The notes under the pieces are model-generated. The model saw only the letters and a program-made list of their open reading frames with translations, was not told the DNA's origin and searched no databases. Positions 1 through 7,482 of a DNA stretch of 64,000 bases are shown here, piece by piece; within the stretch, counting starts at the first letter, position 1, and each line of letters opens with the position of its first letter. The stretch covers positions 248,001 to 312,000 of the forward strand of contig NZ_LCYG01000032.1 in the NCBI RefSeq assembly GCF_001017175.1, given 5' to 3'. Both the position numbers and the translations under genes were made by a program. The DNA is from Microvirga vignae. GTDB taxonomy: Bacteria; Pseudomonadota; Alphaproteobacteria; Rhizobiales; Beijerinckiaceae.

Positions 1-195
1 CTGCTCGTGGCCGCGATCCGTATCGGTGGACCAATCCTGGGCCGTCACATCGCCAAACAGGGCATAGACGGGCTCCGCATTCCGAGGCGGTTCGTCGTAC
101 AGACGCAGGGTTCCGCCCATGAGGGCTATCAGCTCCGCGTCCCCAGCGGCCGCCTCCAGAATGGCGCGGCGGAGCGCGAGAATGGGGCTCGTCAT
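1..195 (-). CDS. GTA gp8-like DUF3168 protein (partial)
   Basis: The first 65 residues are visible and the gene runs off the left edge. It starts MTSPILALRRAIL and continues with a segment ending LRLYDEPPRNAEPVYALFGD, the usual N-terminus of DUF3168, a head-tail joining or tail-completion protein of GTAs and HK97-like phages. Its ATG overlaps the gp7 stop codon (ATGA), so the two are probably translationally coupled. Position directly after gp7 matches gp8 of the Rhodobacter capsulatus GTA. The call rests on the visible N-terminus and synteny. Confidence 0.8.
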   Translation of the reverse strand, partial: MTSPILALRRAILEAAAGDAELIALMGGTLRLYDEPPRNAEPVYALFGDVTAQDWSTDTDRGHEQ

Positions 196-527
196 GCCTT
201 GATCTCCTCGACCAGACAGACGAGATCACGCCTCGAGCCGTCCGGATCGGAGGCTGTGCGAATGGCGAAGCGGCGAAGGCCCGAGGTCAGGCGCATGGCG
301 CCCGTCACGCCCTCGCGATAGCGCAGGGTGATCTTGTGGGTGAGGCTCTGCTCGGGCCGATCCGCGCGCGCGCGCTCGGAACCGGATAGCAACTCCATCG
401 CGCCCCAGACCTGGGGGCCTGGCCTGTAGGAGCGGATCATGCCGCCGAACCCATCGGGGCTTTCGAGAGGCACTTCGAGAACGAACCGGCGCGCCCGCGC
501 GCCGACGGGCAATGACTTGGATTTCAT
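192..527 (-). CDS. GTA gp7-like head-tail adaptor
   Basis: A 111-residue protein of the phage head-tail adaptor family, which closes the connector beneath the portal before tail attachment. The beta-rich pattern with RRFVLEVPLESPDGFGG near the start and HKITLRYREGVTGAMRL in the second half is characteristic. It lies 20 bp downstream of gp6 and overlaps gp8 by four bases. Size and neighbours fit RcGTA gp7. No odd feature is seen. Confidence 0.85.
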   Translation of the reverse strand: MKSKSLPVGARARRFVLEVPLESPDGFGGMIRSYRPGPQVWGAMELLSGSERARADRPEQSLTHKITLRYREGVTGAMRLTSGLRRFAIRTASDPDGSRRDLVCLVEEIKA

Positions 528-547
528 CGGGAAACTCAGGGAAAGAA

Positions 548-1108
548 TTAGAGGCGTGCGCGCTGGAACGGAGCCACGAGCGCTATCGCTTCCGGCGGCA
601 GGATCTGCTCACCCACCACATCGCCCTGGTTCTCGTACCAATGGGCGACGAGAATCCTGATTGCGAGCTTCAAGGTGGTGGGCACCGCATCGGGCGAAGC
701 GCCGTAGCCGGCGCGCAGCGCGATCTCGATGCCGTTTCTCAGCCTCCCGGGCACCGGCGCATTCGTGATCAGGATGCAGGGAGGATCGCTTGCTGGATCG
801 GCCTCGATGGAACCGGCCGGGACTTCCGTGGCAATGCCTGCAGCGTCAATGACCTTGATGCCGTCAACCGTGAGCAGAGGCGAAATCGGCAGCAACACCT
901 TCCCGTCCTGCGGCCAGCGATCCATCACCAGGCGCCAGCGCTGTTCGATCAGGATGCGTCGGGAGGCGGATTCCACCATGAGGCGCGCGGCCCTGATGAG
1001 CCCGGAGATCAGATCGTCCTCCGCCTCGCCATCGACGCGCAGATAGGCCTTCATCTCAAGTAGCGTTACGGGCTCGACGGCGGGGCCATCAACGAATATC
1101 GGGATCAT
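548..1108 (-). CDS. GTA gp6-like head-tail connector
   Basis: A 186-residue phage gp6-like connector protein. The start is placed at ATG 1108 (MIPIFVDGPAVEPVTLLEMK), preceded by a GGAAGGA ribosome site; the frame stays open further upstream but that part lies inside the opposite-strand protease gene. The N-terminal segment EPVTLLEMKAYLRVD and the helical LISGLIRAARLMVESAS are typical of this family, which binds the portal ring. Only 18 bp separate its start from the start of the divergent protease gene, so any local promoter would have to lie inside that gene. Confidence 0.85.
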   Translation of the reverse strand: MIPIFVDGPAVEPVTLLEMKAYLRVDGEAEDDLISGLIRAARLMVESASRRILIEQRWRLVMDRWPQDGKVLLPISPLLTVDGIKVIDAAGIATEVPAGSIEADPASDPPCILITNAPVPGRLRNGIEIALRAGYGASPDAVPTTLKLAIRILVAHWYENQGDVVGEQILPPEAIALVAPFQRARL

Positions 1109-1126
1109 CGCAACAGGAATCCTTCC

Positions 1127-1870
1127 ATGATGAATCGTCTGATCACGCTCTCCCTCGCCCTGTCGCTTGCTGCGACCGGAGCAGAAGCCATCGTCGGCGG
1201 TGCGGAGGACCAAGGTCCCCTCGCCCGTCAGAGCGTGATGGTGTTGAGTTCGAATGGCGGCGTCTGCAGCGCCGTCGTGGTGGCGCGCGACGTGGTCCTC
1301 ACCGCAGCCCATTGCGTGACGGGCGCGGACGAGCACCGGGTGCATTTTCGGGACGAGACGGGCGAGCCGGTACTGATCAAGCCCTCCGCGAAGGCGGTTC
1401 ATCCCGGCTACAACGCGAAAGCCATCCAGACCCGTCAGCGCTCCATCGATCTGGCGCTCGTGCGCATCCCCGAGGCGCTGCCGGAGCGTTTCGAGCGGGC
1501 GACGCTCACCGGCATCAAGCCGGCTAAGGATGAATCCATCATCGTCGGCGGCTATGGACTGGCACGCGAAGGGGATGCCAAGACGACGGGAACCTTCCGC
1601 ACCGCGTCTCTGACGGTGACGGAGCCCTATGGCCCGAGCAAGATCCTGCTCTGGTCACAAGGTTCCGGGGCCGCGGGAGCCTGCCAGGGCGATTCCGGAG
1701 GGCCGATGACCTCGGGAACAGCCATTGCCGCCATCACATCCTGGTCATCCCCATCACGCGGGCAGAGCTGCGGGGGAGCAACACAAGGCATTCTCCTTGG
1801 CCCGCAAAGGGAATGGATCGACCGTACTCTCGAAGCCTGGAACCGTGCGGCGTTGTGGAACGGCAACTAA
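1127..1870 (+). CDS. Secreted chymotrypsin-fold serine protease 1
   Basis: A 247-residue S1-family protease. A signal peptide (residues about 1-21, ending ATGAEA) is followed at once by IVGG, the N-terminus of an activated chymotrypsin-like enzyme, so removing the signal peptide could give active enzyme without a zymogen step. Triad: H62 (LTAAHC), D108 (SIDLALVRI), S190 (CQGDSGGP). The residue at the trypsin-189 position is Gly, not Asp, so classic Arg/Lys specificity is not expected. It lies on the plus strand inside a minus-strand GTA head cluster and is followed by a paralogue. Substrate is unknown. Confidence 0.9.
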   Translation: MMNRLITLSLALSLAATGAEAIVGGAEDQGPLARQSVMVLSSNGGVCSAVVVARDVVLTAAHCVTGADEHRVHFRDETGEPVLIKPSAKAVHPGYNAKAIQTRQRSIDLALVRIPEALPERFERATLTGIKPAKDESIIVGGYGLAREGDAKTTGTFRTASLTVTEPYGPSKILLWSQGSGAAGACQGDSGGPMTSGTAIAAITSWSSPSRGQSCGGATQGILLGPQREWIDRTLEAWNRAALWNGN

Positions 1871-1956
1871 AGCTGGAAAAATCAAGCGGGGCGGAACTAT
1901 CCTACCTTGATAACCCTTGCTCTACGTAACGATTCTTTCCTCACCTCATAGTTCCG

Positions 1957-2754
1957 ATGCGCGCCCTTTCATTGATTGCTTTTCTCGCACTCACCCTTTT
2001 TTCGGGTTCCGCGCAGGCCGTTCTGCTGGGCGCGACGTCGCGGGATCCCGACGGATTGCGACGATCGGTCGTTTCCATCGAAAATTCCGCAGGCGAGCTT
2101 TGCTCCGGTGCTCTCATCGGCGCGGACCTGGTGCTGACCGCAGCCCATTGCGTGACCGATGCGGCCGCTTATCGCGTCGTCGCCGTCAACCGGGCCTTCA
2201 AGCCGCAGCGGATCAGGGTCCTTGCTCTGGCCGTGCATCCCTCCTTCGTGACGGGTACGACTCCTCGCACGCAGCCCGGTGTCGATCTCGCGATCCTGCG
2301 CCTTGAACGTCCGCTTGGTCCGGAGTTCCGGCCGCTCGATCCAACGCTCGCCGGCGCGATCGATGTCGGCGACGAGGTGACCATTGCAGGTTTCGGCGTG
2401 TTGGCCGAGCGGCGCAAGCAGACCGCGCGCATTCTGCGCCAGGCCAATCTCGTTTCGCTCGGCCCCATTCAGGTGGCCAACCGCGTGCTGATCGTGGTCG
2501 ATCGCCAGCGTTTGGCGGAAACGAGCGGCGCCGGCGCCTGCCGGGGCGATTCCGGCGGGCCGATCCTCGCCGCAACCCAGGGCAGCTATCTGCTCTCTGG
2601 CATCGTCAGCTGGTCGAGCGGCGCCATGCGCACGCGCGAGCCCAGCGCCTGCGGAGGCCTGACCGCCGTGACACCCATCGTCGAGCATCTCGGCTGGATC
2701 AGGCAGGCCCTCCGCAGCCTCGCCACCTCCGAAGGTTCGTGGGCGAGACGCTAA
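1957..2754 (+). CDS. Secreted chymotrypsin-fold serine protease 2
   Basis: A 265-residue paralogue of the preceding protease, 86 bp downstream on the same strand. Signal peptide residues about 1-21 (ends GSAQA). Triad: H64 (LTAAHC), D110 (GVDLAILRL), S199 (CRGDSGGP). Unlike its neighbour the mature N-terminus is VLLGA rather than IVGG, so the usual insertion of Ile16 into the activation pocket is altered. Gly again occupies the position of trypsin Asp189. The stop codon abuts a palindromic repeat, which separates this gene from the convergent capsid gene. Tandem duplication is the likely origin of the pair. Confidence 0.9.
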   Translation: MRALSLIAFLALTLFSGSAQAVLLGATSRDPDGLRRSVVSIENSAGELCSGALIGADLVLTAAHCVTDAAAYRVVAVNRAFKPQRIRVLALAVHPSFVTGTTPRTQPGVDLAILRLERPLGPEFRPLDPTLAGAIDVGDEVTIAGFGVLAERRKQTARILRQANLVSLGPIQVANRVLIVVDRQRLAETSGAGACRGDSGGPILAATQGSYLLSGIVSWSSGAMRTREPSACGGLTAVTPIVEHLGWIRQALRSLATSEGSWARR

Positions 2755-2886
2755 AGCATCGGACGTGAAAAGTGGAATCCGCTTTTGGGATCCATCCGAT
2801 GCTTCTCTTTAACTCGCGCATCCATGGTCGCGGAAAACCGGATCCACTTTTCGCTGACGCGGACCTCCGGTTCCGCACGATGCGCC
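2755..2886. repeat. Composite palindromic repeat, copy 1 (A+B modules)
   Basis: Module A spans 2755-2803, with ends AGCATCGGA and TCCGATGCT and an AAAAGTGG-type inner stem. Module B spans about 2815-2886, with inner CGGACCTCCGG and end CGATGCGCC. The same two modules recur near 6750, 10606, 14656 and 19963, and a degenerate B occurs at 9294. It lies between the converging protease 2 and capsid genes, where the hairpins could act as a two-way terminator. It begins immediately after the protease stop codon. Confidence 0.85.
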
Positions 2887-2906
2887 AGGCTCACCCATTG
2901 TTTCAC

Positions 2907-4145
2907 TTAAGCGGCAAACTTCAGCAGCTTGATTGCCGCATAATCCTGCACGCCACCACCCACGCGCTTGGTGGTGTAGAACAGCACGTAGGGCTTTGCG
3001 GAATAAGGATCGCGCAGCACGCGCATGCCGGCCCGGTCGACGATCAGATAACCGCGCTTGAAATCGCCAAAGGCAAGGGCGCAGGAACCGGCCGCAAAGT
3101 CAGGCATGTCCTCGGCCTCCACCACGGGGAAACCCATGAGGGTCGCGGACTGGCCGAGGCTCGCGGGCGGAGCCCAGAGGTACTGGCCGTTCGAGTCCTT
3201 GAACTTACGGATCGCGCTCTGCGTCTTGCGGTTCATGACGAAGGAGGCGTTCTGGCGATAGCCCGCCTTGAGGGCATAGACCAGCTCCACCAGCACATCC
3301 GACGGGTTGGTGGACGGGAATGCCGCGCCGCCCGTATGGATGGCACCGAGCTTGCCCCAGCTCCAGGTCTCGTCCTTGACGATGTCCGACGCGAGGAAGC
3401 CTTTCGGCTTGCTGACGCCGTCGCCATTCACGAAGGCCGCGCTCTCCTGCTCGGCGAAGGCTGCTTCGACCTCTTCCGCGATCCAGCGGTCGATATCGAC
3501 CACCGCATCGTCGAGAAGGGTCTGGGTGGCCGCCGGCATGGCATAGAGTTCCATGGCAGGGAAGCTGAGTTCCGAGAGCGTCGGACCAGCGGTCTGAGGA
3601 CGCGCCGCCGTCTCGCCGACCGAGCCGGTGGCCGGGCCCGTGGTGGAGAAGGCGCGCTTGTATTGGCCGCCGGAGATCACGCGCACCGACGAGATCGCAC
3701 GGATCGGCGAAATGGCGGTGAGACGGCGCAACACTTCGGTTTCGATCGTATCGGGCACGAGATAGCCGCCATCCGGACCGGAACCGGAGGAAAGCGCCTT
3801 TTCCTCCAGGCGTTTCAGTCCTGTGGCCTCGCCGGAGCGCATATAGGCGTGGAAGGCCGTCTTGTGCTCGGCCTGCACCGGGTCGCGCGGATGCTCCGCG
3901 CCGCGGCCCAGCGGCGGGCGGGAACGGTCGAGAGCCAGGCGATCGAGACGGCGCTTGGCATCGTCGAGCGCGGCGTCGATGCGGGTGAGCTTTTCTTCCA
4001 TGACAACGTCGCTCGTCAGGCGCGTCTCGATCTCGGACAGGCGCGTATCGTTCGTGTCCTTGAAGGCCTCGAAGGTGCGGGCGAAATCCTCGAAAGCCGA
4101 CGCGACGTCGTCGGACACCGATTTGGTTTCAACAACAGGAATCAT
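2907..4145 (-). CDS. HK97-fold major capsid protein (GTA gp5)
   Basis: A 412-residue HK97-family capsid protein. Residues about 10-100 form the helical delta/scaffold domain removed by the prohead protease (charged coiled coil, TRIDAALDDAKRRLDRLAL). The shell domain follows, with typical motifs GGYLVPDTIETEVLRRL, MPAATQTLLDDAVVDIDRWI, KGFLASDIV and FKRGYLIVDRAGMRVLRDPY. Length fits GTA gp5. It starts at ATG 4145 with a modest ribosome site. A terminator on the same strand lies 38 bp upstream, so it may need its own promoter or read-through. Confidence 0.95.
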   Translation of the reverse strand: MIPVVETKSVSDDVASAFEDFARTFEAFKDTNDTRLSEIETRLTSDVVMEEKLTRIDAALDDAKRRLDRLALDRSRPPLGRGAEHPRDPVQAEHKTAFHAYMRSGEATGLKRLEEKALSSGSGPDGGYLVPDTIETEVLRRLTAISPIRAISSVRVISGGQYKRAFSTTGPATGSVGETAARPQTAGPTLSELSFPAMELYAMPAATQTLLDDAVVDIDRWIAEEVEAAFAEQESAAFVNGDGVSKPKGFLASDIVKDETWSWGKLGAIHTGGAAFPSTNPSDVLVELVYALKAGYRQNASFVMNRKTQSAIRKFKDSNGQYLWAPPASLGQSATLMGFPVVEAEDMPDFAAGSCALAFGDFKRGYLIVDRAGMRVLRDPYSAKPYVLFYTTKRVGGGVQDYAAIKLLKFAA

Positions 4146-4182
4146 ATCAATCCAAAGGTTTTGAAAAGGGGTAAGGCTTCAA

Positions 4183-4208
4183 CAAAAAGGCCCGCCGGAG
4201 GCGGGCCC
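4183..4208 (-). terminator. Rho-independent terminator between lipoprotein gene and gp5
   Basis: On the minus strand a GGCCCGCC/GGCGGGCC hairpin (4189-4207, three-base loop) is followed by TTTTTG. It ends the lipoprotein transcript and sits just upstream of the capsid gene, inside the GTA gene order. Confidence 0.8.
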
Positions 4209-4232
4209 ATGACTTCCCGGTCAGGGGAATGC

Positions 4233-4436
4233 TTAGTAGCGGCGGGCTGCGCGGCGGGTTGTCCTTGCGACGGTCGGTCCGGTCGCAGCACCGACGGCTC
4301 CGCCGACGAGCGCACCAGGCGGTCCTGCAATAGCGCCGACGCCGGCACCGACAGCTGCGCCGCCGACACGCTCTTCCGTAGTGGTGCAGGCTGCGGCCGC
4401 GAGGCCGAGAAGGGCGACAAGAGCGAGCTTCTTCAT
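4233..4436 (-). CDS. Small glycine-zipper lipoprotein
   Basis: A 67-residue protein starting at ATG 4436 after a GGGAGG ribosome site. The signal peptide MKKLALVALLGLAAAAC has a lipobox (LAAAAC), so the mature protein should be lipid-anchored at the Cys. The rest is a glycine zipper (VGGAAVGAGVGAIAG, then ALVGGAVGAATG), the pattern of small SlyB/osmotic-type outer-membrane lipoproteins, with a basic tail (RTTRRAARRY). It is not a known GTA part and lies between prohead protease and capsid genes with its own terminator, which looks like an insertion into the cluster. Confidence 0.8.
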   Translation of the reverse strand: MKKLALVALLGLAAAACTTTEERVGGAAVGAGVGAIAGPPGALVGGAVGAATGPTVARTTRRAARRY

Positions 4437-4532
4437 AGAAAACCTCCCGAGAAAGCGGACGGCATCACGGGCAGCGCCCGCAGCGTCCGCAACTCTGCGG
4501 GCTTGCGGGTAACGCGCCTGCTCAGCCAAGGT

Positions 4533-5072
4533 TCAGGAAAATAATCGAGCAGTGGTGGCGCGAATGGAGGAGGCGAGTTTCGGCGGAGCGTGTTTGACGG
4601 TTTCCACGCGCGCGCCCGGCAGCATCGGGAAGGTCACGACGGAAATCTCCCACAGATCGAGCTTTTCGAGGCGGCGCAGGCCGGTGGGCCGCTCGGCCCT
4701 CGCCCGCTCCACCCGAAAGCCGATGGAGAGTCCATCGACGGCACCCTCGCGCATCAGCGCATGAATATCCCGCGCCCGCTCGACGGCGAGGTTGAGCTTG
4801 CCGCGAACGCGAAGCCCGCGCCGGTCCTCCTCGATGGAGAGCCAGCGGCCGATGGGCGTGGCGGGATCGTGCTGCCAGAGCAGCCGAACCGCACTCGCCT
4901 CGCGTTTCCTCAAACTGTCCGTGAAGGCTCCCGGCATGACCACGTCCTTGCCGAGATCGGCGACGCCGAACAGGCTGGCATAGCCCTCGAAGACGCCGCC
5001 ACCATCGACGGCGTTCAGAGGCTGGCTAAGAAACTTCATCTCCTGCGTGGTGGGAATGACAGCCTGCTTCAT
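4533..5072 (-). CDS. HK97-family prohead protease (GTA gp4)
   Basis: A 179-residue maturation protease. Conserved features are FEGYASLFGVADLGKDVVMPGAF-type N-terminal strands (residues 28-50), H68 in LLWQHDP, S116 in GLSIGF and the terminal strand EISVVTFPMLPGA. Family members process the capsid delta domain during head maturation. The start overlaps the stop of the preceding 49-residue ORF (ATGA). Size and position match gp4. Confidence 0.93.
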   Translation of the reverse strand: MKQAVIPTTQEMKFLSQPLNAVDGGGVFEGYASLFGVADLGKDVVMPGAFTDSLRKREASAVRLLWQHDPATPIGRWLSIEEDRRGLRVRGKLNLAVERARDIHALMREGAVDGLSIGFRVERARAERPTGLRRLEKLDLWEISVVTFPMLPGARVETVKHAPPKLASSIRATTARLFS

Positions 5073-5218
5073 GCACGCGCTCCACGCTGAGGCTTTTCCG
5101 GCTTCGCATCGAGCTTCTCAAGCTGGCGCACGAAGTCGCGGAACACGAGCGAGGCGCGGCTCTGCCCATTCCGCACGGCTTTCGGCTTCCGGGCAGGACG
5201 GGGCAAGGTTCGGTTCAT
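5069..5218 (-). CDS. Small basic protein in GTA cluster
   Basis: A 49-residue, Arg/Lys-rich ORF (MNRTLPRPARKPKAVRNGQS) with ATGA overlaps at both ends, to the small membrane protein upstream and the prohead protease downstream. The tight coupling argues that it is real. I do not recognise a family. It may correspond to accessory reading frames found between portal and protease genes in other GTAs, or be a leader that couples translation. Function unknown. Confidence 0.55.
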   Translation of the reverse strand: MNRTLPRPARKPKAVRNGQSRASLVFRDFVRQLEKLDAKPEKPQRGARA

Positions 5219-5418
5219 GAAGGATCTCCCGTGTGACGGCGGTTGAAGAGGGACAGCTCGCGCACGAACTCGTCGAACCGGCGGTTGGCCGCGAACAGAT
5301 CGCGCAGAGTCATGGCAAGCAAAGCGGAGGCCCCACTCGCCCAAACGAAGAGGGCGAGATGGGCAAGATCGCCGCGGCTGATGACGGTTTCGGCGACCTT
5401 TTCGGCAATGTTCATCAT
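5215..5418 (-). CDS. Small membrane protein, GTA gp3.5 position
   Basis: A 67-residue ORF with one predicted transmembrane helix (about residues 18-36, DLAHLALFVWASGASALLAM) followed by a charged amphipathic tail (LRDLFAANRRFDEFVREL). It lies between the portal and prohead protease genes, where RcGTA has orfg3.5, and overlaps the next ORF by four bases. The gp3.5 equivalence is by position only. Function unknown. Confidence 0.6.
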   Translation of the reverse strand: MMNIAEKVAETVISRGDLAHLALFVWASGASALLAMTLRDLFAANRRFDEFVRELSLFNRRHTGDPS

Positions 5419-5520
5419 TTGTTCTCACAAAAAACCTCTGCGGTCACTCGCATGGCGGCGCGTCGGACCACGCAAGAGGAGGAAACACCCCCATCAGGTT
5501 CGAGAGATCATCCGCAGGTC

Positions 5521-6711
5521 TCAGGCCTGCTTTCGATTTGTCTTGAGCGAGCCTGCTGCAGGTTTGCGTCCATAGCCCACGGCTTCTCGCTTCTCGTCGT
5601 CGGAGAGGAACGAAGCAGAGGATACGCGGCGCCAGAGGCTTTCACGCTCGTCCGCCAGCGCCTCGATGGCATCGAGGTCGGGTTCGAGCTGCAGCACCTC
5701 GCCAAAGCCGGGCGAGAGCCATTGCGCGAAAGCCTCCATCGTGCGCTTCACGAGGGGAATCACGGTCTGACGATAGAAGGCGCGATTGGCTTCTGCGTAA
5801 TTGGCGTGCGTGTTGTCACCCGGAAGACCCAGCAACAATGGCGGAACGCCGAAAGCGAGTGCGATCTCTCGCGCGGCAGCAGCTTTCGCTTCGACAAAGT
5901 CCATATCCTTCGGCGACAACGACAGAGGTTTCCAATCGAGGCCGCCTTCGAGAAGCAGGGGGCGCCCTGCGTTCGAGGCGCCCTGGTAATTTGCCTCGAG
6001 TTCGTTCTTCAACCGCTCGAACTGCGCATCGGTCAGCGTCGCTCCGCCAACGACGAGCGCGCCGGAGGGGCGCGCCGCGTTGTCGAGGAGCGCCTTGTTC
6101 CAGGCGCCCGCAGCGTTGTGAATATCGAGGGCAGTCGCCGCTGCTTCCATCGGTGAGAGGCCATAATGATCGTCCGCCGGATGGAAGAGCGTCAGGTGCA
6201 GGATCGGCGGAATCGCCTCCCCCTGCCCCATCGAGAAGCGCACCGTCTCCGTTCCGACCGTGTATTCATAGGCGGCAGGCCATCCGTCGGAGCCTGGCAC
6301 CACACGCATGCGATCCGGCCGCAGGGCGTAGAGTTCCGCAGGCACTCCATCGACGCCGACAGCCTCCACATAGGCATTGCCCGACACCATGAGGTGTCCA
6401 TAGACGCTTTCCAGAAAGCGCTGCCCGCCCTCACGTGCGTTCGGGCGTGCGAACAGAGTCAACAGCGGATGGGCCGCGAGGTCGCGCCCCTCCTGCTTCA
6501 GCGTCAGAGGCAGTGACGCCGCCGCCTCGGCCACGAGCCGCACCGCACGGTGGACGATGGCGTTCTTCTGGAAGCCCTCGCGAGCGAGCGCTGTGTAGTC
6601 GCGCGGCGTCCACACGGCGCGTCCATCGAAGTAGAACGCCACAGCCGAATGCGCGCGCGAAGCCTTGGCTTCAGGCGGAGCCTGAAACCACCGGGTCAAT
6701 TTGGTCAGCAT
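5521..6711 (-). CDS. Phage/GTA portal protein (gp3)
   Basis: A 396-residue HK97-type portal protein, the dodecameric ring through which DNA enters the head. Family patterns include HRAVRLVAEAAASLPLTL near residue 53, GNAYVEAVGVDGVPAELYAL, GLSPMEAAATALDIHNAAG and, near residue 255, KDMDFVEAKAAAAREIALAF followed by GVPPLLLGLPGDNTHANY. The start at ATG 6711 has an AGGAG site. A composite repeat and a monooxygenase-like gene separate it from the large terminase, which it normally follows directly. Confidence 0.95.
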   Translation of the reverse strand: MLTKLTRWFQAPPEAKASRAHSAVAFYFDGRAVWTPRDYTALAREGFQKNAIVHRAVRLVAEAAASLPLTLKQEGRDLAAHPLLTLFARPNAREGGQRFLESVYGHLMVSGNAYVEAVGVDGVPAELYALRPDRMRVVPGSDGWPAAYEYTVGTETVRFSMGQGEAIPPILHLTLFHPADDHYGLSPMEAAATALDIHNAAGAWNKALLDNAARPSGALVVGGATLTDAQFERLKNELEANYQGASNAGRPLLLEGGLDWKPLSLSPKDMDFVEAKAAAAREIALAFGVPPLLLGLPGDNTHANYAEANRAFYRQTVIPLVKRTMEAFAQWLSPGFGEVLQLEPDLDAIEALADERESLWRRVSSASFLSDDEKREAVGYGRKPAAGSLKTNRKQA

Positions 6712-6749
6712 GAAAAGCTCCTGCCCTTAGGCATGAGGACAATGGCTGG

Positions 6750-6904
6750 AGCATCGGACGAGAAAAGTGGACTTGCACTTTTGGGATCCATCCGATGCTC
6801 AGTCTCTAGAGGAGCGCATCGTTGAAGCGGAACCGGAGGTTCGCGTCAGCGAAAACCGGGTCCACTTTTCGCTAGCGCGGCCCTTCGGCTCCGCACGATG
6901 CGCT
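6750..6904. repeat. Composite palindromic repeat, copy 2 (A+B modules)
   Basis: Module A occupies 6750-6799 and module B 6813-6904, with ends AGCGCATCGT and ACGATGCGCT and an inner CGGAGGTTCGCG arm. It lies in the 311-base gap (6712-7022) between the portal and monooxygenase-like genes. The remainder, 6905-7022, shows no credible gene. Confidence 0.85.
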
Positions 6905-7022
6905 AGTGCGCGCGACGTCCATGGAGGTCGCACGTCCGGTTGCAGAACGGCCGAGCGGGTTTGCGCCGGAACAGGCTTCGAAGACAGCTTGGCCTTCCCC
7001 TGCCCGGAGAACTCCGGAAAGG

Positions 7023-7337
7023 TCAGATCATGGGGGCTCCCGGCGTAGTCGCGAAGTTTTTCGTGGCCATAACGTCGAGAAATCTTGCCGTCGGCGTACC
7101 TTGGAGCATGGACGCCATCTGCTCCCACAGAGCCCAGACATGCTGCATGGAATCAAGGGCAGCCTGCTCATTGTCGAAGACGGAAAGAACGAAGACTTCC
7201 CCCTCCTCATCCATGAGCCCGATCCATTGCCGGAGGCCCGGTTGGGCATAGATCGCCGCCTCGTTCTCCTCACGCCAGCGGAGCAGGTCTTCCATCTTAT
7301 CGGGCTTTACGCGAAACGTCGTTAGTCGTGCATACAT
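7023..7337 (-). CDS. Antibiotic-biosynthesis-monooxygenase-like protein
   Basis: A 104-residue ferredoxin-like dimeric alpha/beta-barrel protein (ABM type). It starts at ATG 7337 behind a strong AGGAGGT site. Features: strand MYARLTTFRVKPDKME, the LRRWREE-like helix, QPGLRQWIGLMDEEGEVFVL and SVFDNEQAALDSM, the usual pattern of small heme-degrading or quinol-oxidising ABM proteins. No catalytic residue can be assigned. It is not a GTA component and sits between the large terminase and portal genes. Enzyme activity is unproven; a non-enzymatic stress protein is equally possible. Confidence 0.65.
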   Translation of the reverse strand: MYARLTTFRVKPDKMEDLLRWREENEAAIYAQPGLRQWIGLMDEEGEVFVLSVFDNEQAALDSMQHVWALWEQMASMLQGTPTARFLDVMATKNFATTPGAPMI

Positions 7338-7482
7338 GGTGACCTCCTCAGGGAGGTTGATGTGACTGGCATCAGGCCAGCACTGCACTGAACGGGACGC
7401 AGCGAGTCTAAACCCTCTCGGAGAGCTTGGAAAATGGAAAGCATCCCGTGCAAGGCTCTGACGGCGGCATTGCGACCGCAAG

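Noticed and set aside
2772..4544. A 590-codon open frame on the plus strand
   Set aside because: Antisense to the capsid and lipoprotein genes and starts inside a repeat; composition is typical of a shadow frame.
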